Of a DNA stretch of 36,706 nt, positions 1 to 7,482 are shown piece after piece; the first letter of the stretch is position 1, and each line of letters starts with the position of its first letter. The position numbers and the translations under genes were made by a program. Origin of the DNA: DASZPL01 sp035550315. GTDB taxonomy: Bacteria > Actinomycetota > Actinomycetes > JAFAQI01. The stretch spans positions 1 to 36,706 of the forward strand of contig DASZPL010000043.1 of assembly GCA_035550315.1 (NCBI GenBank). The letters are read 5' to 3'. A model generated the notes under the pieces. That model was not told where the DNA came from, did no database searches, and saw only the letters and a program-made list of their open reading frames with translations.

Positions 1-296
1 AGCGCACCGTGCGTGACCTGGGCGTGCGGAGCGACGTCGAGGAACTCATTGACGGCGCCGCACTCGTCCGCCTCGAGGTGCGCGAACGCGATCCAGCGGA
101 GCCGGTCCACCGGCATGACCCGCTCGACCGCATCGCGCACCAGCGGGAACAGCGCCCGCATGCCGGTGTGGTAGAGCAGCGGCTCCTCGGCGTCGATCAG
201 GAACTGGTTGAACGTGAACCCGCCGGGCGCGAGGTCGGGGATGCAGGTCGAGATCCGGTAGATCCGGTCGGCGATCTGGTCAACGGTGGTTTGCAC
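1..296 (-). CDS. MBL-fold / flavodiiron-like (ODP) protein, partial (C-terminus beyond window)
   Basis: Only the first 98 residues are in the window; the gene runs off the left edge. The segment FNQFLIDAEEPLLYHTG (residues 29-45) followed by HLEADECGA (73-81) matches the start of the oxygen-binding di-iron metallo-beta-lactamase domain of flavodiiron proteins. H73, E75 and D77 correspond to the metal-binding HxExD motif. The GTG start at 296 is preceded by GAGGAA at a suitable distance and lies inside the 3' end of the TetR gene (17-nt overlap), so the two are probably co-transcribed and translationally coupled. Such proteins usually reduce O2 or NO, or act as MBL hydrolases. Without the C-terminal half I cannot say whether a flavodoxin domain is present, so the reaction is not assigned. 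Confidence 0.75.
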   Translation of the reverse strand, partial: MQTTVDQIADRIYRISTCIPDLAPGGFTFNQFLIDAEEPLLYHTGMRALFPLVRDAVERVMPVDRLRWIAFAHLEADECGAVNEFLDVAPHAQVTHGA

Positions 297-960
297 GAGG
301 CTTCCTCTTTCTCGGGTGGGCTGGGTCGGCGCCGTAGCAGCCGACGAACATTGCGACGACGGCGGGCAGCGCGGTGGTGAACCGGCCGGTGTGAAACGAC
401 TCCTCGGGTGCGTTGGACAACTGCTGGCTGATCACGCCCGAGATGACGATCGTCCAGTCGCGGACGACCTGCTCGAGCGGGACATCCGTGCGCAGCAGCC
501 GCTGGCGGCGTAGCCCGTCGAAGAACTCGGTGGTCAGCGTCATCAGGTCGACCGACGCGGCGTACGCCTCGGGCGACGGCTCGTAGCCGGGCACCGGCCG
601 CCAGAACAGCAGGTGGGAGTACGCCGGATGCTCGACCGCCCACTTCACGAAGGCCTCGCCAACCGGGAGTAAGGCGTCCCGCGCATCCGTGACGTCGGGC
701 GCGATGTCTTCATAGGCAGCCGCCGCCACCCGCGTCGCCGCGGCAGCGCCGCGGGCGAACACCGCGTCGTACAACGCGTTCTTCGAGTCGAAGTAGACGT
801 AGAGCGACGGCGGGCGGATGCCCATCCGGCGGGCGACCTCGCCGATGGAGAGACCGGCGACACCCTGCTCGGTCATCACGTCGACGGCGACGTCGAGCAC
901 CTCTTCGATCGTCTCGAGGCGGCGGCGCTCCCGCCGTCCGAGCACAACCGGCTCCGCCAT
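280..960 (-). CDS. TetR/AcrR family transcriptional regulator
   Basis: A 226-residue protein with a typical N-terminal TetR helix-turn-helix: GLSIGEVARRMGIRPPSLY (about residues 36-54) followed by YFDSKNALYDAVF. The rest is the variable all-helical ligand-binding domain, of TetR_C_13/WHG type by appearance. The ATG start at 960 is directly downstream of a good sigma70-type promoter with an inverted repeat in its spacer (see 969-997), so negative autoregulation is likely. Its stop overlaps the start of the MBL-fold gene, which is therefore a likely target. The acyl-CoA dehydrogenase module lies upstream on the same strand and ends 44 nt before this gene. Whether it is also controlled cannot be seen. 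The ligand is unknown. Confidence 0.92.
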   Translation of the reverse strand: MAEPVVLGRRERRRLETIEEVLDVAVDVMTEQGVAGLSIGEVARRMGIRPPSLYVYFDSKNALYDAVFARGAAAATRVAAAAYEDIAPDVTDARDALLPVGEAFVKWAVEHPAYSHLLFWRPVPGYEPSPEAYAASVDLMTLTTEFFDGLRRQRLLRTDVPLEQVVRDWTIVISGVISQQLSNAPEESFHTGRFTTALPAVVAMFVGCYGADPAHPRKRKPRANHR

Positions 961-968
961 GAGGGAGG

Positions 969-997
969 AGCATTTCCTAATGCCATTAGGTTGTCAA
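969..997 (-). promoter_or_regulatory. Promoter with TetR operator in the -35/-10 spacer
   Basis: On the minus strand TTGACA (997-992) is followed after exactly 17 nt by AATGCT (974-969), which keeps the conserved A2 and T6 of a -10 box. The spacer holds the perfect inverted repeat CCTAAT-N3-ATTAGG (976-990). A further ATTAGG half-site is at 1004-1009. Transcription would start within a few bases of the ATG at 960. A repressor bound at 976-990 would block RNA polymerase, the classic layout of TetR self-repression. Confidence 0.72.
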
Positions 998-1004
998 GCG
1001 GCTA

Positions 1005-2270
1005 TTAGGAGACGCCCTTCGGGGCTTGCTGCTTCATGAAGCCGAACAGGTACCCCGCGACCCGCCGCATCTGGATTTCCTCGGACCCCTCGGTGATCCG
1101 GTAGCGGCGATGATGCCGGTAGATGTGCTCGAACGGCTTGTGCCGCGAGTAGCCGAGGCCGCCGTGGATCTGCATCGCCCGGTCGGCGGCCTCGCAACAC
1201 AGCCGGTTCGCCCAGTAGTTGCACATCGACACGTTGCGGGACGCCGAGAAGACGCCGTCATGGTCCATCTGCCACGCGGTCTGCCGGATCAGCGCCCGCA
1301 ACATCTCGCACTGCGTCTGCAGCTCCACGAGCGGGAACTGGATCGCCTGGTTGGCGGCGAGCGGCTTGCCGAACGGCGCGCGGGTCTTCGCATACTCGAT
1401 CGACTCGTTGATGCAGAACTGCGCCGCGCCCAAGCTGGACGCGGCCTGCCGGATCCGGTTCTCGTTGAAGAAGTGCTGCACCACCTGCAGCCCCCGGCCT
1501 TCGCCGCCGAAGATCGCGGAGCCGGGAACGCGGACGTCGGTCAGCCGGACGTGCGCGTGGTCGGTCGGCATGTTGAAGGTCCAGAGATATTCGACGATGT
1601 CGAAGCCCGGCGAGTCGGTCGGGACGAGGAACGCCGTGATGCCGTGGCCGTCGCCGGCGCCGCCGCTGGTGCGCGCCATGATCATGTCGAACTGCGCGGC
1701 GTGGATGCCGGTGTTCCAGGTCTTCTCGCCGTTGATCACCCACTCGTCGCCGTCGCGGACCGCGGTCGTCTCCATGTGGGTGGCGTCGGAGCCGTGCTCC
1801 GGCTCGGTGATGCCGAATGCGAAGTAGCGGCGGCCCTCCAGCAGATCGTCGATCCACTCGGCCTGCTGCGCCTCGCTGCCGTAGTTGAGCATCAGCAGCA
1901 ACGCCACGTTGTTGCCGACGATCGAGTGCTCGTTCTGCAGGTCGTTGTGCAGGCCGAGGCCTCGGGTCGCGAGGTGCTCCCGGATGACCGCCATCGCGAG
2001 GTTGGACCCGTCCTTGCCGCCGTACTCCTTCGGGTACGGAAACCGGTAGTGCCCCGCGGCGTCGGCGCGGCGGCGGGCCTCACCGAGCAGCGCCTCCCAC
2101 TCGTGGTTGGGCAGGCCGCCGCGCTCCCAGTCGGTGCGGGCGTCCTCGCGCCGGTGGTCGAAGAACCGGACGTTGTCGTCTTGCTGCTCGAGCGGGACGA
2201 TCTCGCGCTCGATGAAGTCGTCCAGCTCGTCGAGATACGCCGACAGCTCGGCCGGCAACGCGAAGTCCAT
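1005..2270 (-). CDS. Acyl-CoA dehydrogenase family protein (LvaC / ACAD11-like)
   Basis: A 421-residue FAD-dependent acyl-CoA dehydrogenase of full length. It shows the N-terminal helical domain, the FAD-binding middle domain (FGITEPEHGSDATHMET, about 151-167, then WVINGEKTWNTG), and the C-terminal domain with MQIHGGLGYSRH and the catalytic loop ITEGSEEIQMR. E394 sits where the catalytic base normally is. It is the last gene of a tight minus-strand trio with an APH-like kinase and a DUF6285-type protein (12-nt gap). That trio mirrors LvaA-LvaB-LvaC of Pseudomonas levulinate catabolism and the kinase/dehydrogenase halves of human ACAD10/ACAD11. By that analogy it would process a phosphorylated 4-hydroxyacyl-CoA rather than carry out simple beta-oxidation. 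The dehydrogenase assignment is firm; the substrate is inference. Confidence 0.93.
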   Translation of the reverse strand: MDFALPAELSAYLDELDDFIEREIVPLEQQDDNVRFFDHRREDARTDWERGGLPNHEWEALLGEARRRADAAGHYRFPYPKEYGGKDGSNLAMAVIREHLATRGLGLHNDLQNEHSIVGNNVALLLMLNYGSEAQQAEWIDDLLEGRRYFAFGITEPEHGSDATHMETTAVRDGDEWVINGEKTWNTGIHAAQFDMIMARTSGGAGDGHGITAFLVPTDSPGFDIVEYLWTFNMPTDHAHVRLTDVRVPGSAIFGGEGRGLQVVQHFFNENRIRQAASSLGAAQFCINESIEYAKTRAPFGKPLAANQAIQFPLVELQTQCEMLRALIRQTAWQMDHDGVFSASRNVSMCNYWANRLCCEAADRAMQIHGGLGYSRHKPFEHIYRHHRRYRITEGSEEIQMRRVAGYLFGFMKQQAPKGVS

Positions 2271-2281
2271 GCCGCCGTTTC

Positions 2282-2617
2282 CTACCGCAGATGCTTCGGA
2301 TTCGCGACCCGCAGGCCGGCCTCGACCGACGCCCGCAACGCAGACAGCAACTCCGCCAGCCGGTCGTCCATGGCGCCGCTGCGGATCGCGGCGGCAAGCT
2401 CGGCGTCGTCGCCGACTCCCAACGCCTCGAGCCGCGCCGCATGGGCCGCGGCGTGCTCGGGCCCGAGGGCAAGCTCCCGGCCGAGGATCGCCATGACGTT
2501 CGCCGCAACCAGCGCGTGGAACCGCAGCCGCCCGTCGAGCGCCGGCATCACCTCGTCGCGCAAAAAGGCCTCGACCGCGTTAGCCAGCTCGACCGCGCTC
2601 GGGTACGCCGGGCTCAT
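2282..2617 (-). CDS. DUF6285-type small protein (LvaB-like partner)
   Basis: A 111-residue, mainly helical soluble protein with no signal peptide or membrane segment. The sequence runs from SAVELANAVEAFLRDEV through GRLRFHALVAANVMAIL to MDDRLAELLSALRASVEAGL and ends VANPKHLR. I recognise it as the small protein that usually sits between an aminoglycoside-phosphotransferase-like kinase and an acyl-CoA dehydrogenase. The ATG at 2617 overlaps the stop of the kinase gene by 4 nt (ATGA), which makes it a better start than the longer open frame to 2677. In the levulinate pathway the equivalent small subunit is needed for kinase activity, so a role as kinase partner is plausible but not shown by the sequence. 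Confidence 0.8.
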   Translation of the reverse strand: MSPAYPSAVELANAVEAFLRDEVMPALDGRLRFHALVAANVMAILGRELALGPEHAAAHAARLEALGVGDDAELAAAIRSGAMDDRLAELLSALRASVEAGLRVANPKHLR

Positions 2618-3609
2618 CGGACTGCGCCCGCGAGCAACTCGTCGAGCAGGCCGAGGGCGTCGTACTCCTGCTCGCACAGCCGTCGGCCGATCGCGGCGAG
2701 CTCGACCGACCGGTCATCACCGATGAGGTGACGGTTTGCCTGCAGGATGCAGATCACGCCCCACTTGACAGTGCCGAACAGCTCCCACCAGCGCGCCGCC
2801 TGCGGGTCGATCGCGCGCCCCGATGCCTGCTGGTACGCCGCGAACAGGTCCTGGTAGTCACCGAAGCCGCCGACCGGCGGCTCGGCGCCGAACCGCCACG
2901 CCCGCACGCACAGCCAGCCGAGGTCCTCCAGCGGGTCACCAAGGTGGACCAGCTCCCAGTCGAGGACCGCGCGGATGCCGTCGCTGCCAATGATCAGGTT
3001 GCCGTTGCGAAAGTCGCCGTGGACCACGGCTTTGCCGAACGGTTCGGGTCGATGGGTCGCCAACCAGCGAAACGCGAGCTCCAGCGTCGGGCTGACGACA
3101 CCGGTCTCGGCAAACAGCGCGCGCAGGCCGTCCAGCGGGTCGACGTCGCTCAGCGACGGCAGCGCGGCCGGGTCCATCTGGTGGAGCGCGCCGAGGATCG
3201 CGCCGCACTGCGCGGCGAGCCTCGGCCGGACCTCGGCGTACGCCTCGTCCCGCAGGATCCGGCGAGCAATCGTCTCGCCGTCGACCCGGCGCATCACCAG
3301 GTAGGGGCCGCCGAGCACACTTGAGTCCGCCGCGGCCGTGAGCACCTCGGGTTCGGGCACGCCGACCCTGGCGGCCTCTCGCATCGCTGCCGCCTCGAGC
3401 ATCATCACGGCGCCGTCAACGTCGTGGGCCGCGAGGCGGAGGATCAGCGCCTCGGTGCCCGAGTCGTGGACGGCGTCGAACGACCAGGTGGCCCGGCTTG
3501 CGCCGCCGGAGTTGCGTTGCAGGTCGCGGATCTCGACGCTGCCGATGTCGAGCGCGTCGGCGACGATGGTCGCGAGCCGCGGCGCGAACGCCGGCTCCTC
3601 CTGTGGCAC
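2614..3609 (-). CDS. APH-like phosphotransferase (LvaA / ACAD10-11 kinase-domain-like)
   Basis: A protein-kinase-fold phosphotransferase of the APH family. A nucleotide-binding N-lobe is followed by the catalytic loop VVHGDFRNGNLI (Brenner HGDxxxxN) and the metal-binding LDWELVHLGDP, with GYLC-type helices after it. With the GTG start at 3609 the protein has 331 residues; a TTG nine codons upstream (3636) is possible. I prefer the GTG because GACAAT ends exactly 6 nt before it, a leaderless-type promoter. It begins an operon with the DUF6285-type and acyl-CoA dehydrogenase genes. Antibiotic resistance is unlikely: relatives in this context phosphorylate 4-hydroxyacyl-CoA so that the hydroxyl can be eliminated. 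The exact substrate here is unknown. Confidence 0.88.
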   Translation of the reverse strand: MPQEEPAFAPRLATIVADALDIGSVEIRDLQRNSGGASRATWSFDAVHDSGTEALILRLAAHDVDGAVMMLEAAAMREAARVGVPEPEVLTAAADSSVLGGPYLVMRRVDGETIARRILRDEAYAEVRPRLAAQCGAILGALHQMDPAALPSLSDVDPLDGLRALFAETGVVSPTLELAFRWLATHRPEPFGKAVVHGDFRNGNLIIGSDGIRAVLDWELVHLGDPLEDLGWLCVRAWRFGAEPPVGGFGDYQDLFAAYQQASGRAIDPQAARWWELFGTVKWGVICILQANRHLIGDDRSVELAAIGRRLCEQEYDALGLLDELLAGAVR

Positions 3610-3615
3610 GCCGTC

Positions 3616-3621
3616 ATTGTC
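3616..3621 (-). promoter_or_regulatory. Putative -10 element of a leaderless transcript (kinase operon)
   Basis: On the minus strand GACAAT (3621-3616) lies exactly 6 nt before the GTG at 3609, with the conserved A2 and T6. No ribosome-binding site precedes the GTG, and no clear -35 box is seen. A transcript starting at the GTG itself would explain the absence of a Shine-Dalgarno sequence. Confidence 0.4.
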
Positions 3622-3664
3622 CGCCGCGCCGCGCAAACCTGCTGGTTCGGCCGGATGCCACCCT

Positions 3665-4945
3665 CTAGCCAGGCGAGGTCGCCATCGCGTGGAGCTTCGA
3701 GCAGTCGCCGGTGAACGGCAGGCCGAGGAAGCGCTGGAGCAAGAACGTGGTCGCCACCGGCTCGAAGTTCAGGCCCGCGATCTCGTGCGACGAGCCGTAG
3801 TAGACGGCGAGCTTCACCGTGGTGCCCTGCCGGCAGTACTCCCGTGCCAGCGCCTCGACGTCGGACTTGAGCATCACGCCGTCGCCGCGACCGTCGGAGT
3901 CACCGACGCCCATGAACAATGGCGCTTTCGGATGGCCGGGCGCAGTGCCCATGGTGACCCGCTTGATGATGCGGGCGAAGGCCGGCACCCGCAGGACGTC
4001 GCGGTAGCGCGGCTTCATCAACCGGCTGATCGTGAGCCCGGGGTAGCCACCGAGGAACGACCCGATGCACTCGTCGCTGACCTGCCGGGTGATCCGCCGG
4101 CCGTACGCCGAGAGGTACTTCGTGCGGTCGAGGTGAAACGCTCGCGACAGGCCGACGAGCACCGCCGGGATCGTCCCGGACCAGTCGCGGCTGCCGTCGA
4201 CGTAGCGCAGGTTGTGGGCAAAGTTGACGGGGATGCCGCCCTCGGCGACGCCGACCAGGTTGATCCCCGATGCGTACCGGGGCGCCAGCTCGCTTGCCCA
4301 GTCGGCCGCGATCGCGCCGCCGGAGTAGCCGCTGAGCGCAACCTTCGTGGAACGCGGCACGCCGAGGTAGCGCTCGGTGGCACGGATCGCGTCCAGCGTC
4401 CGATAGCCGGACTCCTGTCCCGCGCCCCAATGCTGATGCGGGCCCTCGAAGTCGGGCATCGTCACCGTCAGGCCAAGCGCGAGGTAGTGCGTGACGAGCA
4501 GGTCCTCTTCTTCGGCCTGCTGCTCGTTCGCCGCCGTGCCGGCGTAGCCGCCGCGCACGGTGTAGCTCGGGTCGCACTCGGCGCCGAGCCCGTCGTAAAA
4601 ACTGAGGTAGCCGACCAGCCGGGTCCCGAGCAGGGTGCCCAGCGGCGCCAGCACGGTGGTGACCCCGACGGCGGGACGGCCGAGCTGGTTGCGAGTGCGG
4701 TAGAGCAGCTGCTCGGCGTGCACCGGCGTGGCCAGGTTGGTGCCGAGGCTGACCGCCACGCTGCGCCGCCGGATGATCGTGCCGACCGGCAATTGCCGCA
4801 GCGGCCGGACGCCGGCGTACTTGTAGAACGGGTCCTTTGTCGGCAGCGGCAGATGACCGGCAGCGGCGCTAGGCTGACCCGCCGCAATCGTGGCGCAGCC
4901 CGCGACGATGGCGGCGACCGCCAACCGGACGCGAGACGGCCTCAC
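3665..4945 (-). CDS. Secreted lipase, alpha/beta hydrolase (secretory lipase family)
   Basis: The open frame extends to 5062, but the GTG at 4945 is preceded by GGAAGG at 6 nt and begins a clear signal peptide (VRPSRVRLAVAAIVAGCAT, then AxA-type cleavage near AAGQPSAAAG). I therefore take a 426-residue precursor. The mature part resembles the secretory lipase family (PF03583, Candida lipase A-like): VGYLSFYDGL, TMPDFEGPHQHWGAG, the nucleophile elbow GYSGG with Ser at about 208, an acid loop MGVGDSDGRGD, and the histidine loop YGSSHEIAG. It should act outside the cell on lipids or esters. It is transcribed divergently from the lysyl-oxidase-like gene, with 89 nt between the starts. The substrate is not predictable. 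Confidence 0.88.
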   Translation of the reverse strand: MRPSRVRLAVAAIVAGCATIAAGQPSAAAGHLPLPTKDPFYKYAGVRPLRQLPVGTIIRRRSVAVSLGTNLATPVHAEQLLYRTRNQLGRPAVGVTTVLAPLGTLLGTRLVGYLSFYDGLGAECDPSYTVRGGYAGTAANEQQAEEEDLLVTHYLALGLTVTMPDFEGPHQHWGAGQESGYRTLDAIRATERYLGVPRSTKVALSGYSGGAIAADWASELAPRYASGINLVGVAEGGIPVNFAHNLRYVDGSRDWSGTIPAVLVGLSRAFHLDRTKYLSAYGRRITRQVSDECIGSFLGGYPGLTISRLMKPRYRDVLRVPAFARIIKRVTMGTAPGHPKAPLFMGVGDSDGRGDGVMLKSDVEALAREYCRQGTTVKLAVYYGSSHEIAGLNFEPVATTFLLQRFLGLPFTGDCSKLHAMATSPG

Positions 4946-5034
4946 CGTCGAACCTTCCCACGGCAGCCGGCGATGCCAGCAACCAACACGGGCGCTGCGG
5001 CGTCCAATGAGGGGCATGACTTTCGGAGGGGGAC

Positions 5035-6525
5035 ATGGTGGGGATTCGGCGCTCTTGGTCATGGCTGGCGGCGGCCGCGGTGGCGCTCACGGTGACGGTG
5101 CTCGTCATGCCGACCGGTGCGCACGCGACCTCGCCGGCGCCGAGCGTGCGGCTGGTCACCGGCATCAGGCACATCGACGTGCAGCGGTTCGGCAAGCGGG
5201 CGCGGCTGTTCCTGCCGGAAGTCGTCTACGTCGGGGCCACGCACGGCAACTTCCGGATCGACGCCGACCGCACGAGTGGTCACATCCAGCTGCGCCAGGT
5301 CCGGTCGACCGGTCACGGCCTGCAGACCATCCGGCTGATCCACGCGCCGGGGCCGGTCCGGATGCCCACCGGCCTGCCCGGCTTCTTGACCACGACGCTG
5401 CGCAACGCCGCCGGCAACGTGGTGGCCTCGACCCGGACCGGGTTCTGCCCGACAGCGACGTACGACGCGCAACGCATCGACCCGCACAGCCCGCCGACGC
5501 CGACCTATCCCGGCTTCTGCGGTAGCGAGTTGACGCACGCGATGGTGTGGGGCATCAACCGCGGCTGGGCGGTGCCGGTCTACCCGAACCTGAAGGCGGC
5601 ACCGGACGTCGCACCCGACGGCACCTACCGGCTGACCGTCAGCATCACGCCGACCTACGCCCACCAGCTGCACGTCTCGCGCGCCGATGCCAGTCGCAGC
5701 ATCACGCTGCGGCTGACGACCGAAAGCAACGGCGGCTGCGGCGACGGCTTCTGCCCAGCCGCCCGGCGCGCCGCTCGCGCGGCGCAGCCTGCCACCGCAC
5801 CCGTCGCCGTCCCCCGGCCGTCGTACGGCGGGTCGACCGGGCCAGTGAGCAGCGGCCTGCCGGACCTCGCGGCCTTGCCGGCGCGCGACCTGACCATCCG
5901 CCACAGCGGAAACGGCAACGACTACCTCGGTTTCGCGGCCACGATCTGGAACGCCGGCCCCGGGACGTTCGACGTCGAAGGGTTCCGCATCGGCAGCCGC
6001 AAGACGATGGTCGCCCGGCAGTACGTCGGGCGGCACGGCCGGCTGGCGCACCCGACCAAGATCGGCAGCTTCGAGTTCGACACCCGTCCCGGCCACGACC
6101 ACTGGCACCTGCGCGACGTGGCTCGCTACGACCTGCTCGACCTCAAGGGCAACCGGGTCGTGCTCAGCCACAAGCAGTCGTTCTGTCTCGCGCCGACCGA
6201 CCCGATCAACCTGACCCGCCCGGGGGCGGTGTGGAACCCCGACAGCATCGGGCTGTCCAGCAACTGCCCGACCGCGCAGTCGCTGTGGCTGCGCGAGTCG
6301 CTGCCGGCCGGCTGGGGCGACACCTACGTGCAGTCCGCCGGCGGCCAGGCGTTCAACATCACCGGCGTGCCGAACGGTCGCTACCTGATCCGGGTGACCG
6401 CCAACCCGCGCGGCCGGGTGCACGAGATCACCCGGCACAACGACAGCGCATACCTGGCGATCGACCTCGGCGGCACGCCGGGCGACCGCACCGCGACCGC
6501 GATCGGGCCGGTCGCCAAACCCTGA
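5035..6525 (+). CDS. Secreted lysyl oxidase-like copper amine oxidase domain protein
   Basis: A 496-residue exported protein. The signal peptide is residues 1-32 (RRSWSWLAAAAVALTVTVLV...GAHA|TS). An N-terminal beta-rich region with paired cysteines and a Pro/Ala linker (about 240-270) leads to a C-terminal domain with GHDHWHLRDVARYDLLD. H354, H356 and H358 form the HxHxH copper-binding motif of the lysyl oxidase family (PF01186), and SFCLAPTDP follows. Bacterial members are mostly uncharacterised; oxidation of lysine or other primary amines in surface or secreted proteins is the family expectation. GGAGGGGG precedes the ATG at 5035; a GTG one codon later is an alternative. It converges on the next gene with only 7 nt between the stops. 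Confidence 0.87.
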   Translation: MVGIRRSWSWLAAAAVALTVTVLVMPTGAHATSPAPSVRLVTGIRHIDVQRFGKRARLFLPEVVYVGATHGNFRIDADRTSGHIQLRQVRSTGHGLQTIRLIHAPGPVRMPTGLPGFLTTTLRNAAGNVVASTRTGFCPTATYDAQRIDPHSPPTPTYPGFCGSELTHAMVWGINRGWAVPVYPNLKAAPDVAPDGTYRLTVSITPTYAHQLHVSRADASRSITLRLTTESNGGCGDGFCPAARRAARAAQPATAPVAVPRPSYGGSTGPVSSGLPDLAALPARDLTIRHSGNGNDYLGFAATIWNAGPGTFDVEGFRIGSRKTMVARQYVGRHGRLAHPTKIGSFEFDTRPGHDHWHLRDVARYDLLDLKGNRVVLSHKQSFCLAPTDPINLTRPGAVWNPDSIGLSSNCPTAQSLWLRESLPAGWGDTYVQSAGGQAFNITGVPNGRYLIRVTANPRGRVHEITRHNDSAYLAIDLGGTPGDRTATAIGPVAKP

Positions 6526-6532
6526 GCGAGGC

Positions 6533-7411
6533 CTAGCGCTGGCGACGCGCTGCCGGCATCCACTCCGGGCCGGCGGTGGCGTCGATCCGCGCGACCAGCC
6601 GGTCGCCGACCGGCTCGACCAAATCGAGGAACTCGCGGGTGCCGGCCTCGCCGAGGTGGCGCCAGGCCCGGCTGCTCAGCTCGTCCGTACGTCGCTCGAT
6701 GTCGTTCCGGAGCGCCATCCCGGCCGCGTTCACCTCGCCGTCGGTCGCCAGGCCGCGCCGCTCCAGGTCGGCCATCGCCGCGGTCAGCGCGGCGTCGTCG
6801 GCGCCCCGGCTGCGCGGGATCCACTCCTTCGGGTAGCGCAGCAGGGCGTTGTGCAACAGCCCGGCTTGGACGCCGCTGAGATCCGCCGCGGCGAGCAACG
6901 CGAAGTGGGTGTCGCCGCGCCACTCGCGGATGCAGTTCACCGCCAGCCAGCCGGACAGCAGCGCGTCGTCCGGCCGCGGCCGTTGGCGATGCGCCGCGAA
7001 GAGCACCCGCCCCGACTCCGGCAGCGCGTCGGCGGCCTCCCACAGCGCCGGCGCGAGCCCCGCCAGCCGGTCGCAGATCTCGGGCACGTACTCGCACAAC
7101 CCCTCGACCACCGCTGCGTCCCGCACCTGCATGATCGCGTCGTACGTCGTGACCTGCTCCGCCTGCGTCAGGCAGGCCTCGATGAAGGCCGGGTGGATCG
7201 AGTAGAACGCCGCCGCGACCGCCTGGTGCCCGGCCGGTGCGAGCGGCGCCCCACGGCTGGTGAGGTAGTAACTGCCGCCGCCGCTCAAGCCCAGTCGCTC
7301 GTAGCCGGCCAGTGCGCGTGGATCCCAGTAGATCCAGCCGACCAGCCGGTGCGAGGCAAAGGAAGCGCGAGCGCTCAGCTCCAGCCAGTCGACGTCGGTC
7401 GCGGTCGGCAT
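6533..7411 (-). CDS. SCO6745-like (SalK-type) helix-turn-helix protein
   Basis: A 292-residue cytosolic protein of the SCO6745/SalK family, common in actinomycetes. Family-like features are SFASHRLVGWIYWDPRA near the N-terminus, a long helical middle with AAAFYSIHPAFIEACL, and a C-terminal winged-helix-like part (ALTAAMADLERRGLA, then RNDIERRTDELSSRAWRHLG). The ATG at 7411 has AGGA 7 nt upstream. It is divergent from the TIGR03086 gene across 71 nt that contain CAAT/ATTG-type inverted repeats (CAATTG at 7437-7442; CAAT-AG-ATTG at 7444-7453), so common regulation is possible. The molecular function of the family is not established. Confidence 0.75.
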   Translation of the reverse strand: MPTATDVDWLELSARASFASHRLVGWIYWDPRALAGYERLGLSGGGSYYLTSRGAPLAPAGHQAVAAAFYSIHPAFIEACLTQAEQVTTYDAIMQVRDAAVVEGLCEYVPEICDRLAGLAPALWEAADALPESGRVLFAAHRQRPRPDDALLSGWLAVNCIREWRGDTHFALLAAADLSGVQAGLLHNALLRYPKEWIPRSRGADDAALTAAMADLERRGLATDGEVNAAGMALRNDIERRTDELSSRAWRHLGEAGTREFLDLVEPVGDRLVARIDATAGPEWMPAARRQR

Positions 7412-7470
7412 GCGGGGTTCCTATCATCTGTCAGTCCAATTGCCAATAGATTGCACGCGCCGCGGCGCCC

Positions 7471-7476
7471 TACGGT
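7471..7476 (+). promoter_or_regulatory. Putative -10 element of a leaderless transcript (TIGR03086 gene)
   Basis: TACGGT fits TANNNT and ends 6 nt before the ATG at 7483, placing the predicted transcription start on the A of the start codon. There is no Shine-Dalgarno sequence. TTGCAC at 7451-7456 is at most a poorly spaced -35 (14 nt). Confidence 0.5.
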
Positions 7477-7482
7477 GAGCCC

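Noticed and set aside
2614..3609. Aminoglycoside resistance gene
   Set aside because: The APH fold is clear, but coupling to a DUF6285-type gene and an acyl-CoA dehydrogenase points to acyl-CoA metabolism.
3665..5062. Lipase start at ATG 5062
   Set aside because: It would overlap the divergent lysyl-oxidase gene and hide the signal peptide. GTG 4945 has a good RBS and directly begins the signal sequence.
5059..6438. Long 459-residue reading frame on the minus strand inside the lysyl-oxidase-like gene
   Set aside because: High GC makes long antisense frames common. It has no recognisable domain and lies opposite a well-supported gene with copper motif and signal peptide.
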